Assembly: GCA_963784895.1 (NCBI GenBank) | Contig: CAWATM010000012.1 | Span: 28,984 to 92,983 of the forward strand | Reading direction: 5' to 3' | From: Gaiellasilicea sp963784895 | Lineage (GTDB): Bacteria > Actinomycetota > Thermoleophilia > Gaiellales > Gaiellaceae | DNA length: 64,000 nucleotides | Part shown: piece by piece, positions 15,791 to 24,622 of the stretch | Numbering within the stretch: the first letter of the stretch is position 1 | Layout: the number at the start of each line of letters is the position of its first letter | The notes under the pieces: generated by a model | Seen by the model: the letters and a program-made list of their open reading frames with translations, nothing else | Database searches by the model: none | Told to the model about the DNA's origin: nothing | Made by a program: the position numbers and the translations under genes

Positions 15791-16386
15791 ACAAGAGCGT
15801 CGATCCCGCTCGGATCTCGACGCGGCCGCTGGCCAAGGCGGGGCTCCAGTCCGAGCGCCTGCTCTGGCCGACGAAGCAGAGTGTCTTCGAGGACGAGGTC
15901 GAGTCGATGGAGGACGCGCTCGGGCTGACGACGCTCGAGAAGGCGCTCGCCTGGTCGCAGACGAAGTCGATGTGGCCGGCGACGTTCGGGCTCGCGTGCT
16001 GCGCGATCGAGATGATGTCGATCGTCTCGTCGCGCTACGACATCGCCCGCTTCGGGATGGAGAAGTTCTCCTCCTCGCCGCGCCAGGCCGATCTGATGAT
16101 CGTCTCCGGCCGGGTGGCGCACAAGATGGCCGCGCCGCTGCGCCAGGTCTACGACCAGATGCTCGAGCCGAAGTGGGTGATCGCGATGGGCGCCTGTGCG
16201 AGCTCCGGCGGGATGTTCAACAACTACACGATCCTGCAGGGGGTCGACAAGATCGTCCCCGTCGACATCCACGTGCCGGGCTGCCCGCCGCGGCCGGAGG
16301 CGCTGATGGAGGGGATTCTCCGGCTGCACGAGAAGGTGATGGCGGGTGTGCCCCCCGCGTACCAGATTCGCGGGGTCGCCAGCTAG
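15781..16386 (+). CDS. nuoB: NADH-quinone oxidoreductase subunit B
   Basis: Carries cluster N2, the last Fe-S cluster before quinone. 201 residues. Ligands are visible as the tandem cysteines in GLACCAIEMM, the Cys in MGACASSGGMF and the Cys in VPGCPPRPEALMEG. The N-terminal 55 residues before the conserved core are longer than in minimal NuoB proteins and are charged. GTG start at 15781 overlaps nuoA by 10 bases; its stop shares one base with the nuoC start. Confidence 0.97.
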   Translation: MALDKSVDPARISTRPLAKAGLQSERLLWPTKQSVFEDEVESMEDALGLTTLEKALAWSQTKSMWPATFGLACCAIEMMSIVSSRYDIARFGMEKFSSSPRQADLMIVSGRVAHKMAAPLRQVYDQMLEPKWVIAMGACASSGGMFNNYTILQGVDKIVPVDIHVPGCPPRPEALMEGILRLHEKVMAGVPPAYQIRGVAS

Positions 16387-16931
16387 TGCCCTATGAGGGC
16401 GTTCCCGGCCTCGTCGAGACCCGCGAGGCGTACGGCGAGACGACGCTCGTCGTCGACCCCGCCCGCTTGGAGGAGGCGTGTCTGCACCTCCGCGACGAGG
16501 AGGGCTTCAACCTGCTCGTCGACCTCGTCGCGACCGACTACCTCGGCTGGGGTGAGGACGGCGTCGCCGGGTACTACGGCTCCAGCGGCGGCCGCGACCT
16601 GAATCGGCCGGCCGCGCAGGGCTACTCCCGCTCGCCCGAGCCGAAGCCGAAGCGTTTCGCGCTCTCGTATCTCCTGCTCCGGGTTGCCGACGACACGACG
16701 CGCGTCCGCATCCAGGTCTGGCTCGACGAGGGGCAGTCGGTGGCCAGCGCCGTCCCGGTCTGGCCGACCGCCGACTGGTACGAGCGGGAGGTCTTCGACA
16801 TGATGGGGATCCGCTTCGACGGGCACCCGAACCTCGTCCGAATCCTGATGGACGACGACTGGCAGGGTCACCCGCTGCGCAAGGACTATCCGATCGGCGG
16901 CGAGCCGGTGCGCTTCTCGGAGGCCGAGTGA
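16386..16931 (+). CDS. nuoC: NADH-quinone oxidoreductase subunit C
   Basis: 30 kDa-type peripheral arm subunit, 181 residues. The family signature is intact: WYEREVFDMMGIRFDGHPNL followed by RILMDDDWQGHPLRKDYPIGG. It packs against NuoB and NuoD near the quinone site. An unusual insertion SSGGRDLNRPAAQGYSRSPEP (residues about 61-82) replaces a short loop. GTG start at 16386, one-base overlap with nuoB; ends in a 4-base overlap with nuoD. Confidence 0.95.
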   Translation: MPYEGVPGLVETREAYGETTLVVDPARLEEACLHLRDEEGFNLLVDLVATDYLGWGEDGVAGYYGSSGGRDLNRPAAQGYSRSPEPKPKRFALSYLLLRVADDTTRVRIQVWLDEGQSVASAVPVWPTADWYEREVFDMMGIRFDGHPNLVRILMDDDWQGHPLRKDYPIGGEPVRFSEAE

Positions 16932-18205
16932 GCATCGTCGAGCGCCGCGTTCCGATTCGGGGCGCGCGGCCGTACCCCGGCTCCCGGATCCCGCAGCCAA
17001 TCCCGACGATCCTGACGCCGGACCCGAAGCTCGAGGACGTGCTCCGGGTCAACTTCGGCCCCAACCACCCCTCCACGCACGGCGTCCTGCGGCTGATCGT
17101 CGACCTGCACGGCGAGCACGTGGTCGGGATCGCGGCCGTGATCGGCTACCTGCACACCGGCTTCGAGAAGACGATGGAGCAGAAGACGTGGTGGAAGGGC
17201 GTCACCTACCCCGCCCGCGTCGACTACGTCTCCTTCCAGTACAACGAGCTCGTCTACGTGCTCGCTGTCGAGAAGCTGCTCGAGCTAAAGGTGCCGCGCA
17301 AGGCCACGTGGATGCGGATGGCGCTCGGCGAGTTGGTGCGAATCCACTCGCATCTCGTCTACCTCGGCACCTCGGCGCTCGAGATCGGCGCGATCTCGAT
17401 GTTCTGGTACTGCTTCCGCGAGCGCGATCTCGTGCTCGACCTCTTCGAGATGGTCGCCGGGACGCGTATGCACACGCGCTACTTCCAGGTGGGCGGGCTC
17501 GCCGAGGACATCCCGGTCGGCTTCTACGACGAGGCCCGCACCTTCTGCGAGCACATGCCGAAGGCGGTCGACGACTACGAGGCGATCCTGAACACGAACA
17601 AGATCTGGCTCGAGCGGACGGTCGGCGTCGGCCCGCTCTCCGCCGAGGACGCGATCGCGCTCGGGCAGACGGGTCCGAATCTCCGCGCCTCAGGCGTCGA
17701 CTGGGACCTGCGCAAGCGCGAGCCGTACCTCGCCTACGACCAGGTCGAGTTCGACGTGCCGGTCTACGAGGGCGGCGACGTCTTCGACCGCTACAAGGTG
17801 CGCGTCGACGAGATGCGCGAGTCGGTGCGGATCATCGCGCAATGCCTCGACCGGCTCGAGGAGATGCAGGGCGAGCCCTGGATCGCCGACGATCGGAAGG
17901 TCGTGCTGCCGCCCCGCGAGGAGCTGCACACCTCGATGGAGTCGCTGATCCACCACTTCAAGATCGTCACCGAGGGGTTCCGCGTCCCGGAGGGCGAGGT
18001 CTACGTCGGCGTCGAGTCGCCGCGCGGCGAGTCCGGGTGCACGATCGTCTCCGACGGGACCGCGAAGCCGTGGCGGGTCAAGTTCCGGGCGCCGTCCTTC
18101 GCGGCGCTGCATGCGACCGCCGCCTGCTGCCAGGACGTCGCCGTCGCCGACTTGATCGCCGTCGTCGGCTCGCTCGACGCCGTGATGGGAGACGTCGACC
18201 GATGA
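16928..18205 (+). CDS. nuoD: NADH-quinone oxidoreductase subunit D
   Basis: 49 kDa subunit forming the quinone pocket with NuoB. 425 residues. FGPNHPSTHGVLRL (near residue 41) carries the quinone-facing His, RVDYVSFQYNELVYVLAVEKLL the conserved region around the quinone-binding Tyr, and the C-terminus has the ESPRGESG and FRAPSFAALHATAACC blocks of the family. Related to NiFe hydrogenase large subunits but lacking their metal ligands. GTG start overlaps nuoC by 4 bases. Confidence 0.97.
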   Translation: MSIVERRVPIRGARPYPGSRIPQPIPTILTPDPKLEDVLRVNFGPNHPSTHGVLRLIVDLHGEHVVGIAAVIGYLHTGFEKTMEQKTWWKGVTYPARVDYVSFQYNELVYVLAVEKLLELKVPRKATWMRMALGELVRIHSHLVYLGTSALEIGAISMFWYCFRERDLVLDLFEMVAGTRMHTRYFQVGGLAEDIPVGFYDEARTFCEHMPKAVDDYEAILNTNKIWLERTVGVGPLSAEDAIALGQTGPNLRASGVDWDLRKREPYLAYDQVEFDVPVYEGGDVFDRYKVRVDEMRESVRIIAQCLDRLEEMQGEPWIADDRKVVLPPREELHTSMESLIHHFKIVTEGFRVPEGEVYVGVESPRGESGCTIVSDGTAKPWRVKFRAPSFAALHATAACCQDVAVADLIAVVGSLDAVMGDVDR

Positions 18206-18669
18206 GCTCGCTCTACGAGGAGATCCAGAAGCTCCGCTCCCGCTATCCGGTCTCGCGTTCGGCGACGCTTCCTGCGCTGCGGCTGGCACAGGAGCGACAC
18301 GGCTGGCTGTCGCCGGAGGCGTTTCGTGAGGTCGCGGACGCGCTCGACGAGACGCCGGCGTACTGCATGGCAGTCGCGTCCTTCTACGACATGTACCACC
18401 TCGCCCCGGTCGGGACGCACCTGGTCGAGGTCTGCACGAACGTCTCCTGCGCCCTCGTCGGTGCCCAGCAGGTGCTGCAGGCGTTCGAGTCTGAGCTCGG
18501 GATCCGTGCCGGCGAGACGAGCGAGAACGGCGAGGTGACGCTGCGGACGATCGAGTGCGCGGGCGGCTGCGGCTGGGGCACGGTCGTCGCGCTGAACCAC
18601 CGCTACCGCGAGCGGGTCACGGCAGCGGACGTGCCGGCGATCGTGGAGGAGCTGCGGCATGGCGGCTGA
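18202..18669 (+). CDS. nuoE: NADH-quinone oxidoreductase subunit E
   Basis: 24 kDa-type subunit with the [2Fe-2S] cluster N1a, 155 residues. The four ligands are in VCTNVSCAL and ECAGGCGWG, the usual C-x4-C and C-x3-C pairs. The N-terminal helical domain (LPALRLAQERHGWLSPEA) is standard. Together with NuoF and NuoG it forms the NADH-oxidising module. ATG at 18202 overlaps nuoD by 4 bases; the end overlaps nuoF by 11. Confidence 0.96.
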   Translation: MSSLYEEIQKLRSRYPVSRSATLPALRLAQERHGWLSPEAFREVADALDETPAYCMAVASFYDMYHLAPVGTHLVEVCTNVSCALVGAQQVLQAFESELGIRAGETSENGEVTLRTIECAGGCGWGTVVALNHRYRERVTAADVPAIVEELRHGG

Positions 18670-19985
18670 GCAGTTCGTCGTCCTCGCCGGCGCCGAGGAG
18701 AAAGCGCTGACGAAGCTCGCCGACTACCGCGAGGCGGGCGGCTTCGTCGCGCTCGAGACCGCACGCGCGCTGGATCCTGCGGCGGTCGTCCAGGAGATCC
18801 TCGACTCGGGGCTGCGCGGACGCGGCGGTGCCTTCTTCCCCACCGGCCGCAAGGCGAGCTTTCTCGCGAAGGGCACCGGCAGGCCCACCTATCTCGTCGT
18901 CAACGCGGACGAGTCGGAACCGGGCACGTTCAAGGACCGCGAAATCATGTTCACGGTCCCGTTCCGGTTGATCGAAGGGTGCCTGATCACGGCGCACGCG
19001 ATCGAGTCGGACCGCGTCTTCATCTACATCCGGGGCGAGTACCTGCGCGAGTTCGAGATCCTGCGCGACGCGCTCGCCGAGGTGCACAAGGCGAAGCTGC
19101 TCGGCGGCGTCACGATCGTGCTCCACCGCGGCGCCGGCGCGTACATCTGCGGGGAGGAGACGGCGCTTGCTCGAGTCCCTCGAGGGCAAGCGCGGGCAGC
19201 CGCGGACCAAGCCGCCGTTCCCGGCGGTCGCCGGCCTCTACGCCTCGCCGAGCTTGATCAACAACGTCGAGACGATCGCGACCGTCCCGAAGATCGTCGA
19301 GCTCGGCGGCAAGGAGTACGCGAAGACCGGTGTCCCGCCCGACTCGTCGGGCACGCGGGTCTTCTCGCTCTCCGGCAACGTCGTCAACGGCGGCAACTTC
19401 GAGCTGCCGATGGGAGTCACCCTGCGCGAGCTGATCTACGAGCCCGAGCTCGGCGGCGGGATCCCGAACGGGAGACAGCTCAAGGCCGTGATCCCGGGCG
19501 GCTCGTCGGTGCCGGTGCTGACCGCCGACCAGCTCGACACGCCGCTCGAGGCGAACGCGATGGCGGAGGCGGGATCGATGCTCGGTTCCGGCGCGATCAT
19601 CGTCATCGACGACCGCTGCTGCATGGTGCAGCTCGGCCTGCGCGTTGCGCAGTTCTACATGCACGAGAGCTGCGGCAAGTGCACTCCCTGCCGCGAGGGG
19701 ACGCGGTGGATGGTGCAGATCCTGGGCGCGATCGAGTCAGGGACGGCGTCGCAGGGCGACCTCGATCTCTTGCTCGACGTCTGCGACCGGATCCTCGGCA
19801 AGTGCCTCTGCCCGCTCGGCGACGCTGCCGCGATGCCGGTCGCGAGCTACATCGACAAGTTCCGCTCCGAGTTCCAGGAGCATCTCGACAGCGGCTGCCC
19901 GATGCACGGCGCGTCCTCGCTGGAGGGGATCCTTGCCCCGGTCGACCAGCACTCGCACGCCCCCGTCGCCGAGGTGCCCGCGTGA
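18659..19985 (+). CDS. nuoF: NADH-quinone oxidoreductase subunit F, interrupted by a frameshift
   Basis: 51 kDa subunit that binds NADH, FMN and cluster N3. The first frame runs through GLRGRGGAFFPTGRK, NADESEPGTFKDREI and AYICGEETAL, then continues as non-conserved sequence. The expected continuation, LESLEGKRGQPRTKPPFPA through HESCGKCTPCREGT (cluster ligands) to the stop at 19985, is in the next frame. Removing one T of the pair at 19167-19168 restores an unbroken 441-residue protein of normal length. Both halves look fully conserved, so this is either a sequencing/assembly error or a very recent mutation. As written, NADH oxidation by this complex would be lost. Confidence 0.9.
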
Positions 19986-20103
19986 GGCCCGGCGTCCGTT
20001 TCGGGCACGGCGGGTGTCAGGCTCGTGCCAGAGTCGTCTCTGACACCGTTTCTGCGTTGCGAGCAGGAAAGAGCTGCAAAGCGCGGCGGATCGAGGGGCC
20101 ACG
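19986..20103 (+). repeat. nuoF-nuoG spacer with perfect inverted repeat
   Basis: 118 bases in an operon whose other genes all overlap or abut. It holds a perfect 8-bp inverted repeat GGTGTCAG (20013-20020) and CTGACACC (20040-20047) around a 19-base centre rich in GTGCCAGAGTCG. It could be a dispersed repeat unit, or an RNA hairpin acting as a processing or attenuation site. Only one copy is in this window. No T-run follows the hairpin, so it is a poor terminator. Confidence 0.5.
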
Positions 20104-22293
20104 GTGAGCGCGGTCGAGACGGTCAAGGTGACGGTCGACGGCCGCGAGATCGAGGTCGCGAAGGGACTCGGGCTCGTCGAGGCGGCAGCCGCGGCGGGGG
20201 TGGAGATCCCGGTCTTCTGCTACGAGCCGCGGCTCGGGCCGGCCGTCGGCGCCTGCCGCATGTGCCTCGTCGAGGTCGAGGGCGTGCCGAAGCTGCAGGC
20301 CGGCTGCACCCTGACCGTGCAGGACGGGATGATCGTCCGCACCGCGGCCGCGTCGGCCAAGGCGGCCGAGGGCCAGAACGCGACGCTCGAGTTCATTCTC
20401 GTCAACCATCCCCTCGACTGCCCGGTCTGTGACAAGGGCGGCGAGTGCCCGCTTCAGGACCTGACCTTCCGCTTCGGGCCGGGTCAGACGCGGATGACGT
20501 TCCCGAAGCGGACGTTCGACAAGCCGATCCCGATCTCGCCCACGATCGCACTCGATCGCGAGCGCTGCATCCTCTGCTACCGCTGCACCCGCTTCTCCTC
20601 CGACGTCGCCGAGGACGGCCAGCTCGTGGCCAAGAACCGCGGCGCGCAGTCGATGATCGCGACCTTCGAGGACGAGGCCTACAGGGCGCCGTTCTCCGGC
20701 AACGTGATCGAGCTCTGCCCCGTCGGCGCGCTCACCTCGACGCAGTACCGCTTCGAGGGCCGGCCCTGGGAGATCCAGAACGTGCCCACCGTCTGCGGCC
20801 TCTGCCCGGTCGGCTGCAACATCTCGGCGACGACGCGCGAGGGCAAGGTGAAGCGGATTCTGTCTCGGAACCATCCCGAGCTGGACGAGGGTTGGCTCTG
20901 CGACAAGGGGCGCTTCGCCTACCCGCACGTCTACGCCCCCGACCGGATCGTCGATCCGCTCGCGCGCGAGCATCGCCGCGGCTTCACGGTTCTCTCCTGG
21001 GACGACGCGGTCGACCGCGCCGAGGCCCTGCTGCGCAGTGCACAGGGCCGCATCGTGACCGCGCTCTCCGGCTCGGAGACGGTCGAGCAGGCCTACGCGC
21101 TCGGCAAGCTGCTGCGCCAGGGCCTCGGCGCCCACTCGGCCGTCCTACCCGAAGCGGTCTCGCACGGGCTCGACGCCTTCCGTGCTTCGCTCGCGACGAT
21201 CGGCGCCGCCGAGATCGTGGTCGTGATCGGGGAAGAGAAGGTGGCGGACCGGGCGCCCATCGTGGATCTCTGGATCCGGCAGGCGCGCCGCAACGGGGCC
21301 GAGATCGTCCAGCTCGCGGAGCCGAAGCTGGGCAAGAAGCTCGAGGAGCGAGTCTCGGCCTCCGACCGCGCCGTCCTGATCTGGTCGGGCCGCGGCGGCG
21401 GGGGCGGCGCACGGCTGGCGGAGCTCGGCCATCGGCTCGGACTCGACGCGAAGCCCGACTGCGCCGCCTTCCACCTGCCGTCCACCCCGAACGCGCGTGG
21501 CGTCGCCGACGCCTGGGCTGCCTGCTCGGACGCCGACGAGGAGAACCCGGAGCCGCTCGGCCTGCTGATCGTCTCGGGCGACGAGGCCGCCGCCGACCCA
21601 GCCGTGCGCGCGCTGGCCGAACAGGCCGAGAGCGTGCTCGCGATCACGATGTTCCAGGGCCTCGCCGCCGGCTGGGCCGACCTCGTCCTGCCCGGCACGA
21701 GCTACCTCGAGCGCGACGGCTCCTTCGTCAATCTCGAGGGCCGCGTGCAGCGCCTCCGCCGGGCTGTGATCCCGCCCGTGCCGGACGAGCTCGCCTGGAT
21801 CGCCAAGCTCGCCGAGCGCTTCGACGTCGAGCTCTCGCCACACGCCGCGATCGTCTTCGAGGAGCTGTCCGAGCGCTGCTTCGGCGGAATCCCGTTCGGC
21901 GCCGTGGGCGAGAAGGCGCCGCTCCCCGACCGGATGCCGTACGTCGCGCCCGAGCCCGCCTCCTCGGCACCGATCCCGGCGACGGGGCCGGCGCCGGACG
22001 AGCACTTCCTCGGCACGCTTCGCCTCCAGCGCTACCGGCCGCTCTTCTCCGGCCCGGCGGTCGAGCGCGTCCCCGAGCTTCAGTTCCAGCGCCCCGCCGC
22101 GGAGATCGAGCTCGCCTACGACGACGCCGAGCGCCGCCAGATCGCGTCGGGCGACGAGGTGAGCGTCCGCTCGAACGGCACGACTCTCGCTCTTTCAGCC
22201 AGGGTCAACAGAGCGCTCGCGGCCGGCACTGCCCGGATCGCCGACGAGCACGCCGGCGAGCTGCACCGGGACGTGGAGGTGATCAAGGCGTGA
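20104..22293 (+). CDS. nuoG: NADH-quinone oxidoreductase subunit G
   Basis: Largest peripheral subunit, 729 residues. The N-terminal ferredoxin-like domain has [2Fe-2S] ligands Cys39, Cys51, Cys54 and Cys68; HPLDCPVCDKGGEC gives the His/Cys3 ligands of N5; RCILCYRC with the later Cys of IELCPVG gives N4. CGLCPVGC plus WLCDKGRF supplies a fourth cluster (N7), found in only some bacteria. The remainder is a molybdopterin-oxidoreductase-like domain, shorter and divergent, without a clear cofactor site. GTG start at 20104 after the palindromic spacer; ends in GTGA overlap with nuoH. Confidence 0.95.
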   Translation: MSAVETVKVTVDGREIEVAKGLGLVEAAAAAGVEIPVFCYEPRLGPAVGACRMCLVEVEGVPKLQAGCTLTVQDGMIVRTAAASAKAAEGQNATLEFILVNHPLDCPVCDKGGECPLQDLTFRFGPGQTRMTFPKRTFDKPIPISPTIALDRERCILCYRCTRFSSDVAEDGQLVAKNRGAQSMIATFEDEAYRAPFSGNVIELCPVGALTSTQYRFEGRPWEIQNVPTVCGLCPVGCNISATTREGKVKRILSRNHPELDEGWLCDKGRFAYPHVYAPDRIVDPLAREHRRGFTVLSWDDAVDRAEALLRSAQGRIVTALSGSETVEQAYALGKLLRQGLGAHSAVLPEAVSHGLDAFRASLATIGAAEIVVVIGEEKVADRAPIVDLWIRQARRNGAEIVQLAEPKLGKKLEERVSASDRAVLIWSGRGGGGGARLAELGHRLGLDAKPDCAAFHLPSTPNARGVADAWAACSDADEENPEPLGLLIVSGDEAAADPAVRALAEQAESVLAITMFQGLAAGWADLVLPGTSYLERDGSFVNLEGRVQRLRRAVIPPVPDELAWIAKLAERFDVELSPHAAIVFEELSERCFGGIPFGAVGEKAPLPDRMPYVAPEPASSAPIPATGPAPDEHFLGTLRLQRYRPLFSGPAVERVPELQFQRPAAEIELAYDDAERRQIASGDEVSVRSNGTTLALSARVNRALAAGTARIADEHAGELHRDVEVIKA

Positions 22294-23276
22294 GCGAGCC
22301 CTGGTGGGTCAGCGTGATCAAGAGCGTGATCATCATCAACCTCGTCATGGCCGCGTTCGCGTACCTGACGCTGGCCGAGCGCAAGGTGATGGGGCGGATG
22401 CAGCTCCGCTACGGGCCGAACCGGGCAGGCCCGTTCGGGCTCCTGCAGCCGATCGCCGACCTGATGAAGCTGATCCGGAAGGAGAGCTTCTTCCCGGCCT
22501 CGGCCGTCGACGTGCTCTACATCTTCTCGCCGTTCGTCGCCGCCTTCACGGCGCTGACGACCTTCGCGGTCATCCCCTGGGGCCCGGGCTGGGAAATCTT
22601 CGGGACCCAGGTCGACGGCCAGATCGCCGACGTCCCGATCGCCCTGATCCTGATCTTCGCGATCGGCTCCGTGGGCATCTACGGCTTCATCGTCGGCGGC
22701 TGGGCCTCCGACTCGAAGTACGCGCTCCTCGGCGCGATGCGGACGTGCGCGCAACTCGTCAGCTACGAGGTCTCGCTCGCCCTTTCCGTGCTCGGCGTCG
22801 TCCTGATGGCGCAGTCGCTCTCGCTGACGGAGATCGTCGCCGCGCAGGACGACTGGTGGTACGTCGCGCCGCAGTTCGTCGGCTTCGTCATCTTCATGTT
22901 CGCCGGCACGGCCGAGACCGCGCGCGCGCCGTTCGACCTCCCCGAGGCGGAGCAGGAGCTCGTCGCCGGCTACCACACCGAGTACGGCGGCATGCGTTTC
23001 GGTCTCTTCACGATGAGCGAGTACATCAACCTGATCACGCTCTCCGCCCTCGCCGTCACGCTCTTCCTCGGCGGCTGGCACTTCCCGGTGCTCGAGGGGC
23101 TCGGGCCGCTCTGGTTCGTGCTGAAGCTGCTCGTCCTCCTCTTCGTCTTCATCTGGATGCGGACGACGCTGCCGCGCCTGCGCTACGACCAGCTGATGCG
23201 CTTCGGCTGGAAGATCCTGCTGCCCGTCGCGACGATCAACGCTGTCGTGACCGCGATCCTGGTGGTCTGGATCTAA
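22290..23276 (+). CDS. nuoH: NADH-quinone oxidoreductase subunit H
   Basis: Membrane-arm subunit that forms the quinone entry channel, 328 residues with about eight helices. Family signatures present: LAERKVMGRMQLRYGPNRAG (residues 28-47), GSVGIYGFIVGGWASDSKY, the TAETARAPFDLPEAEQELVAG loop and RTTLPRLRYDQLM near the C-terminus. GTG start overlaps nuoG by 4 bases; its TAA stop shares one base with the nuoI ATG. Confidence 0.97.
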   Translation: MSEPWWVSVIKSVIIINLVMAAFAYLTLAERKVMGRMQLRYGPNRAGPFGLLQPIADLMKLIRKESFFPASAVDVLYIFSPFVAAFTALTTFAVIPWGPGWEIFGTQVDGQIADVPIALILIFAIGSVGIYGFIVGGWASDSKYALLGAMRTCAQLVSYEVSLALSVLGVVLMAQSLSLTEIVAAQDDWWYVAPQFVGFVIFMFAGTAETARAPFDLPEAEQELVAGYHTEYGGMRFGLFTMSEYINLITLSALAVTLFLGGWHFPVLEGLGPLWFVLKLLVLLFVFIWMRTTLPRLRYDQLMRFGWKILLPVATINAVVTAILVVWI

Positions 23277-23764
23277 TGGCGATCGGCACCGCCAGAGGCT
23301 TCGGCGTCACGTTCCGCCAGATCTTCAAGAAGCCGATCACGCAGGAGTACCCCGAGTACAAACGCCCGGTCTACCCCCGCTTCCGCGGTCGGCACAAGCT
23401 GCACACGCACGCGAACGGGCTCGAGAAGTGCGTGGGCTGCTCGCTCTGCGCGGCGGCGTGCCCGGCCGACTGCATCCGCGTCGTCGCGGCCGAGAACACC
23501 GCCGACAACCGCGTCTCCGCCGGAGAGCGGTACGCGCGGATCTACGAGATCAACATGAGCCGCTGCATCTTCTGCGGCTACTGCGAGCTCGCGTGCCCGT
23601 TCGACGCGATCACGCTCGGCAACGAGTACGAGATCTCCGAGTACTCGCGCGACGATCTGATCTACACGAAGGACATGCTTCTCGCCGAGCCGATGAAGCG
23701 GATCCCGGTCGCCGACCGCGACCTCTACGACACGCCGATCCCGGCCTACCGCGCCGAGAGCTGA
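23276..23764 (+). CDS. nuoI: NADH-quinone oxidoreductase subunit I
   Basis: Carries clusters N6a and N6b. 162 residues. Two full ferredoxin motifs are seen: KCVGCSLCAAACPADCI and RCIFCGYCELACPFDAI, together giving eight cysteine ligands plus an extra Cys in PADC. The C-terminal MLLAEPMKRIPVADRDLYD tail is a common form in actinobacteria. The start and stop share single bases with nuoH and nuoJ. Confidence 0.97.
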   Translation: MAIGTARGFGVTFRQIFKKPITQEYPEYKRPVYPRFRGRHKLHTHANGLEKCVGCSLCAAACPADCIRVVAAENTADNRVSAGERYARIYEINMSRCIFCGYCELACPFDAITLGNEYEISEYSRDDLIYTKDMLLAEPMKRIPVADRDLYDTPIPAYRAES

Positions 23765-24327
23765 TGGGCGACGTCCTCGTCTGGGTGGTGTGGTTCCTCG
23801 CCGCGGCAGGCTGTCTCGGCTCCGGGATCGCCGTAATCACCTTCACGAACCCGTTCTACTCGGCGCTGGCGCTGATCGGGAACCTCGGCTCGCTCGCCGT
23901 GCTCTTCCTGCTCGCGTCGGCCGAGTTCCTCGCCGCGGCGCAGGTGCTCGTCTACGCAGGCGCGGTGATGGTGATGTTCCTCTTCGTGATCGCCTATCTC
24001 GGCGACCGCAGCGAGGGGGTGCGCCTCTCGGGCGGGCCGTCGTGGGTGCGGATCGGCGCAATCGTGGCCGCGACCGCTCTACTCGTCGAGGTGATCGTCG
24101 TGATCGAGATGGCGGCCGGCGACCGCCTCTCCGATCCCGCGGACATCCAGCGCTCGTTCGGCAGCCCCGAGGAGATTGGACGCCTGTTCCTGACCGACCA
24201 TCTGCTCGCATTCGAGATCACGTCGATCGTGCTCCTGGTGGCCGCCGTCGGCGGCGTCGTGCTCGGGTCGCGCTCGCGCGCCGAGGACGAGCTCGAAGAA
24301 GCGGAGGCCGCGCGTGCAAGGGCCTGA
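23764..24327 (+). CDS. nuoJ: NADH-quinone oxidoreductase subunit J
   Basis: Membrane subunit of 187 residues with five hydrophobic helices. The third helix has the conserved FLAAAQVLVYAGAVMVMFLFVI sequence containing the pi-bulge that changes on turnover in structures of the family. After helix 4 there is a longer soluble loop (GDRLSDPADIQRSFGSPEEIG). ATG at 23764; the end overlaps nuoK by 14 bases. Confidence 0.95.
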   Translation: MGDVLVWVVWFLAAAGCLGSGIAVITFTNPFYSALALIGNLGSLAVLFLLASAEFLAAAQVLVYAGAVMVMFLFVIAYLGDRSEGVRLSGGPSWVRIGAIVAATALLVEVIVVIEMAAGDRLSDPADIQRSFGSPEEIGRLFLTDHLLAFEITSIVLLVAAVGGVVLGSRSRAEDELEEAEAARARA

Positions 24328-24622
24328 CGTCTTCTGGTACCTGATCCTGGCCGCGATCCTCTTCTCGATCGGCACCGCCGGCGTGCTTCTGCGCCGCAGC
24401 CCGCTGATCGTGCTGCTCTCGCTCGAGATCATGCTCAACGCCGCCAACCTCGCCCTGATCTCGTTCGCGCGCCTGCACGGCGACCACGACGGCCAGATCT
24501 TCGCCCTCGCGGTGATGGCGGTCGCCGCCTCCGAGGTCGTCGTCGGCCTCGGCCTGATCGTCGCGATCGCGCGGCGGCGGCTCGACCTCGACGTCGACCG
24601 GCTGCGGGTGCTCAGAGGATGA
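24314..24622 (+). CDS. nuoK: NADH-quinone oxidoreductase subunit K
   Basis: 102 residues, three membrane helices, homologous to MrpC antiporter subunits. Conserved Glu residues are in helix 2 (VLLSLEIMLNAANLALI) and helix 3 (MAVAASEVVVGLGLIVAI), both part of the proton path. GTG start at 24314 overlaps nuoJ by 14 bases, and its stop overlaps nuoL by ATGA. Confidence 0.95.
   Translation: MQGPDVFWYLILAAILFSIGTAGVLLRRSPLIVLLSLEIMLNAANLALISFARLHGDHDGQIFALAVMAVAASEVVVGLGLIVAIARRRLDLDVDRLRVLRG

Noticed and set aside
19160..19180. Programmed ribosomal frameshifting in nuoF
   Set aside because: No classical slippery heptamer or clear downstream stimulatory structure at the break; a one-base error or mutation is simpler.
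19170..20107. Continuation of the first nuoF frame to 20107 as a longer protein
   Set aside because: The sequence after GEETAL in that frame is Arg/Ala-rich nonsense, while the other frame carries the conserved NuoF C-terminus.
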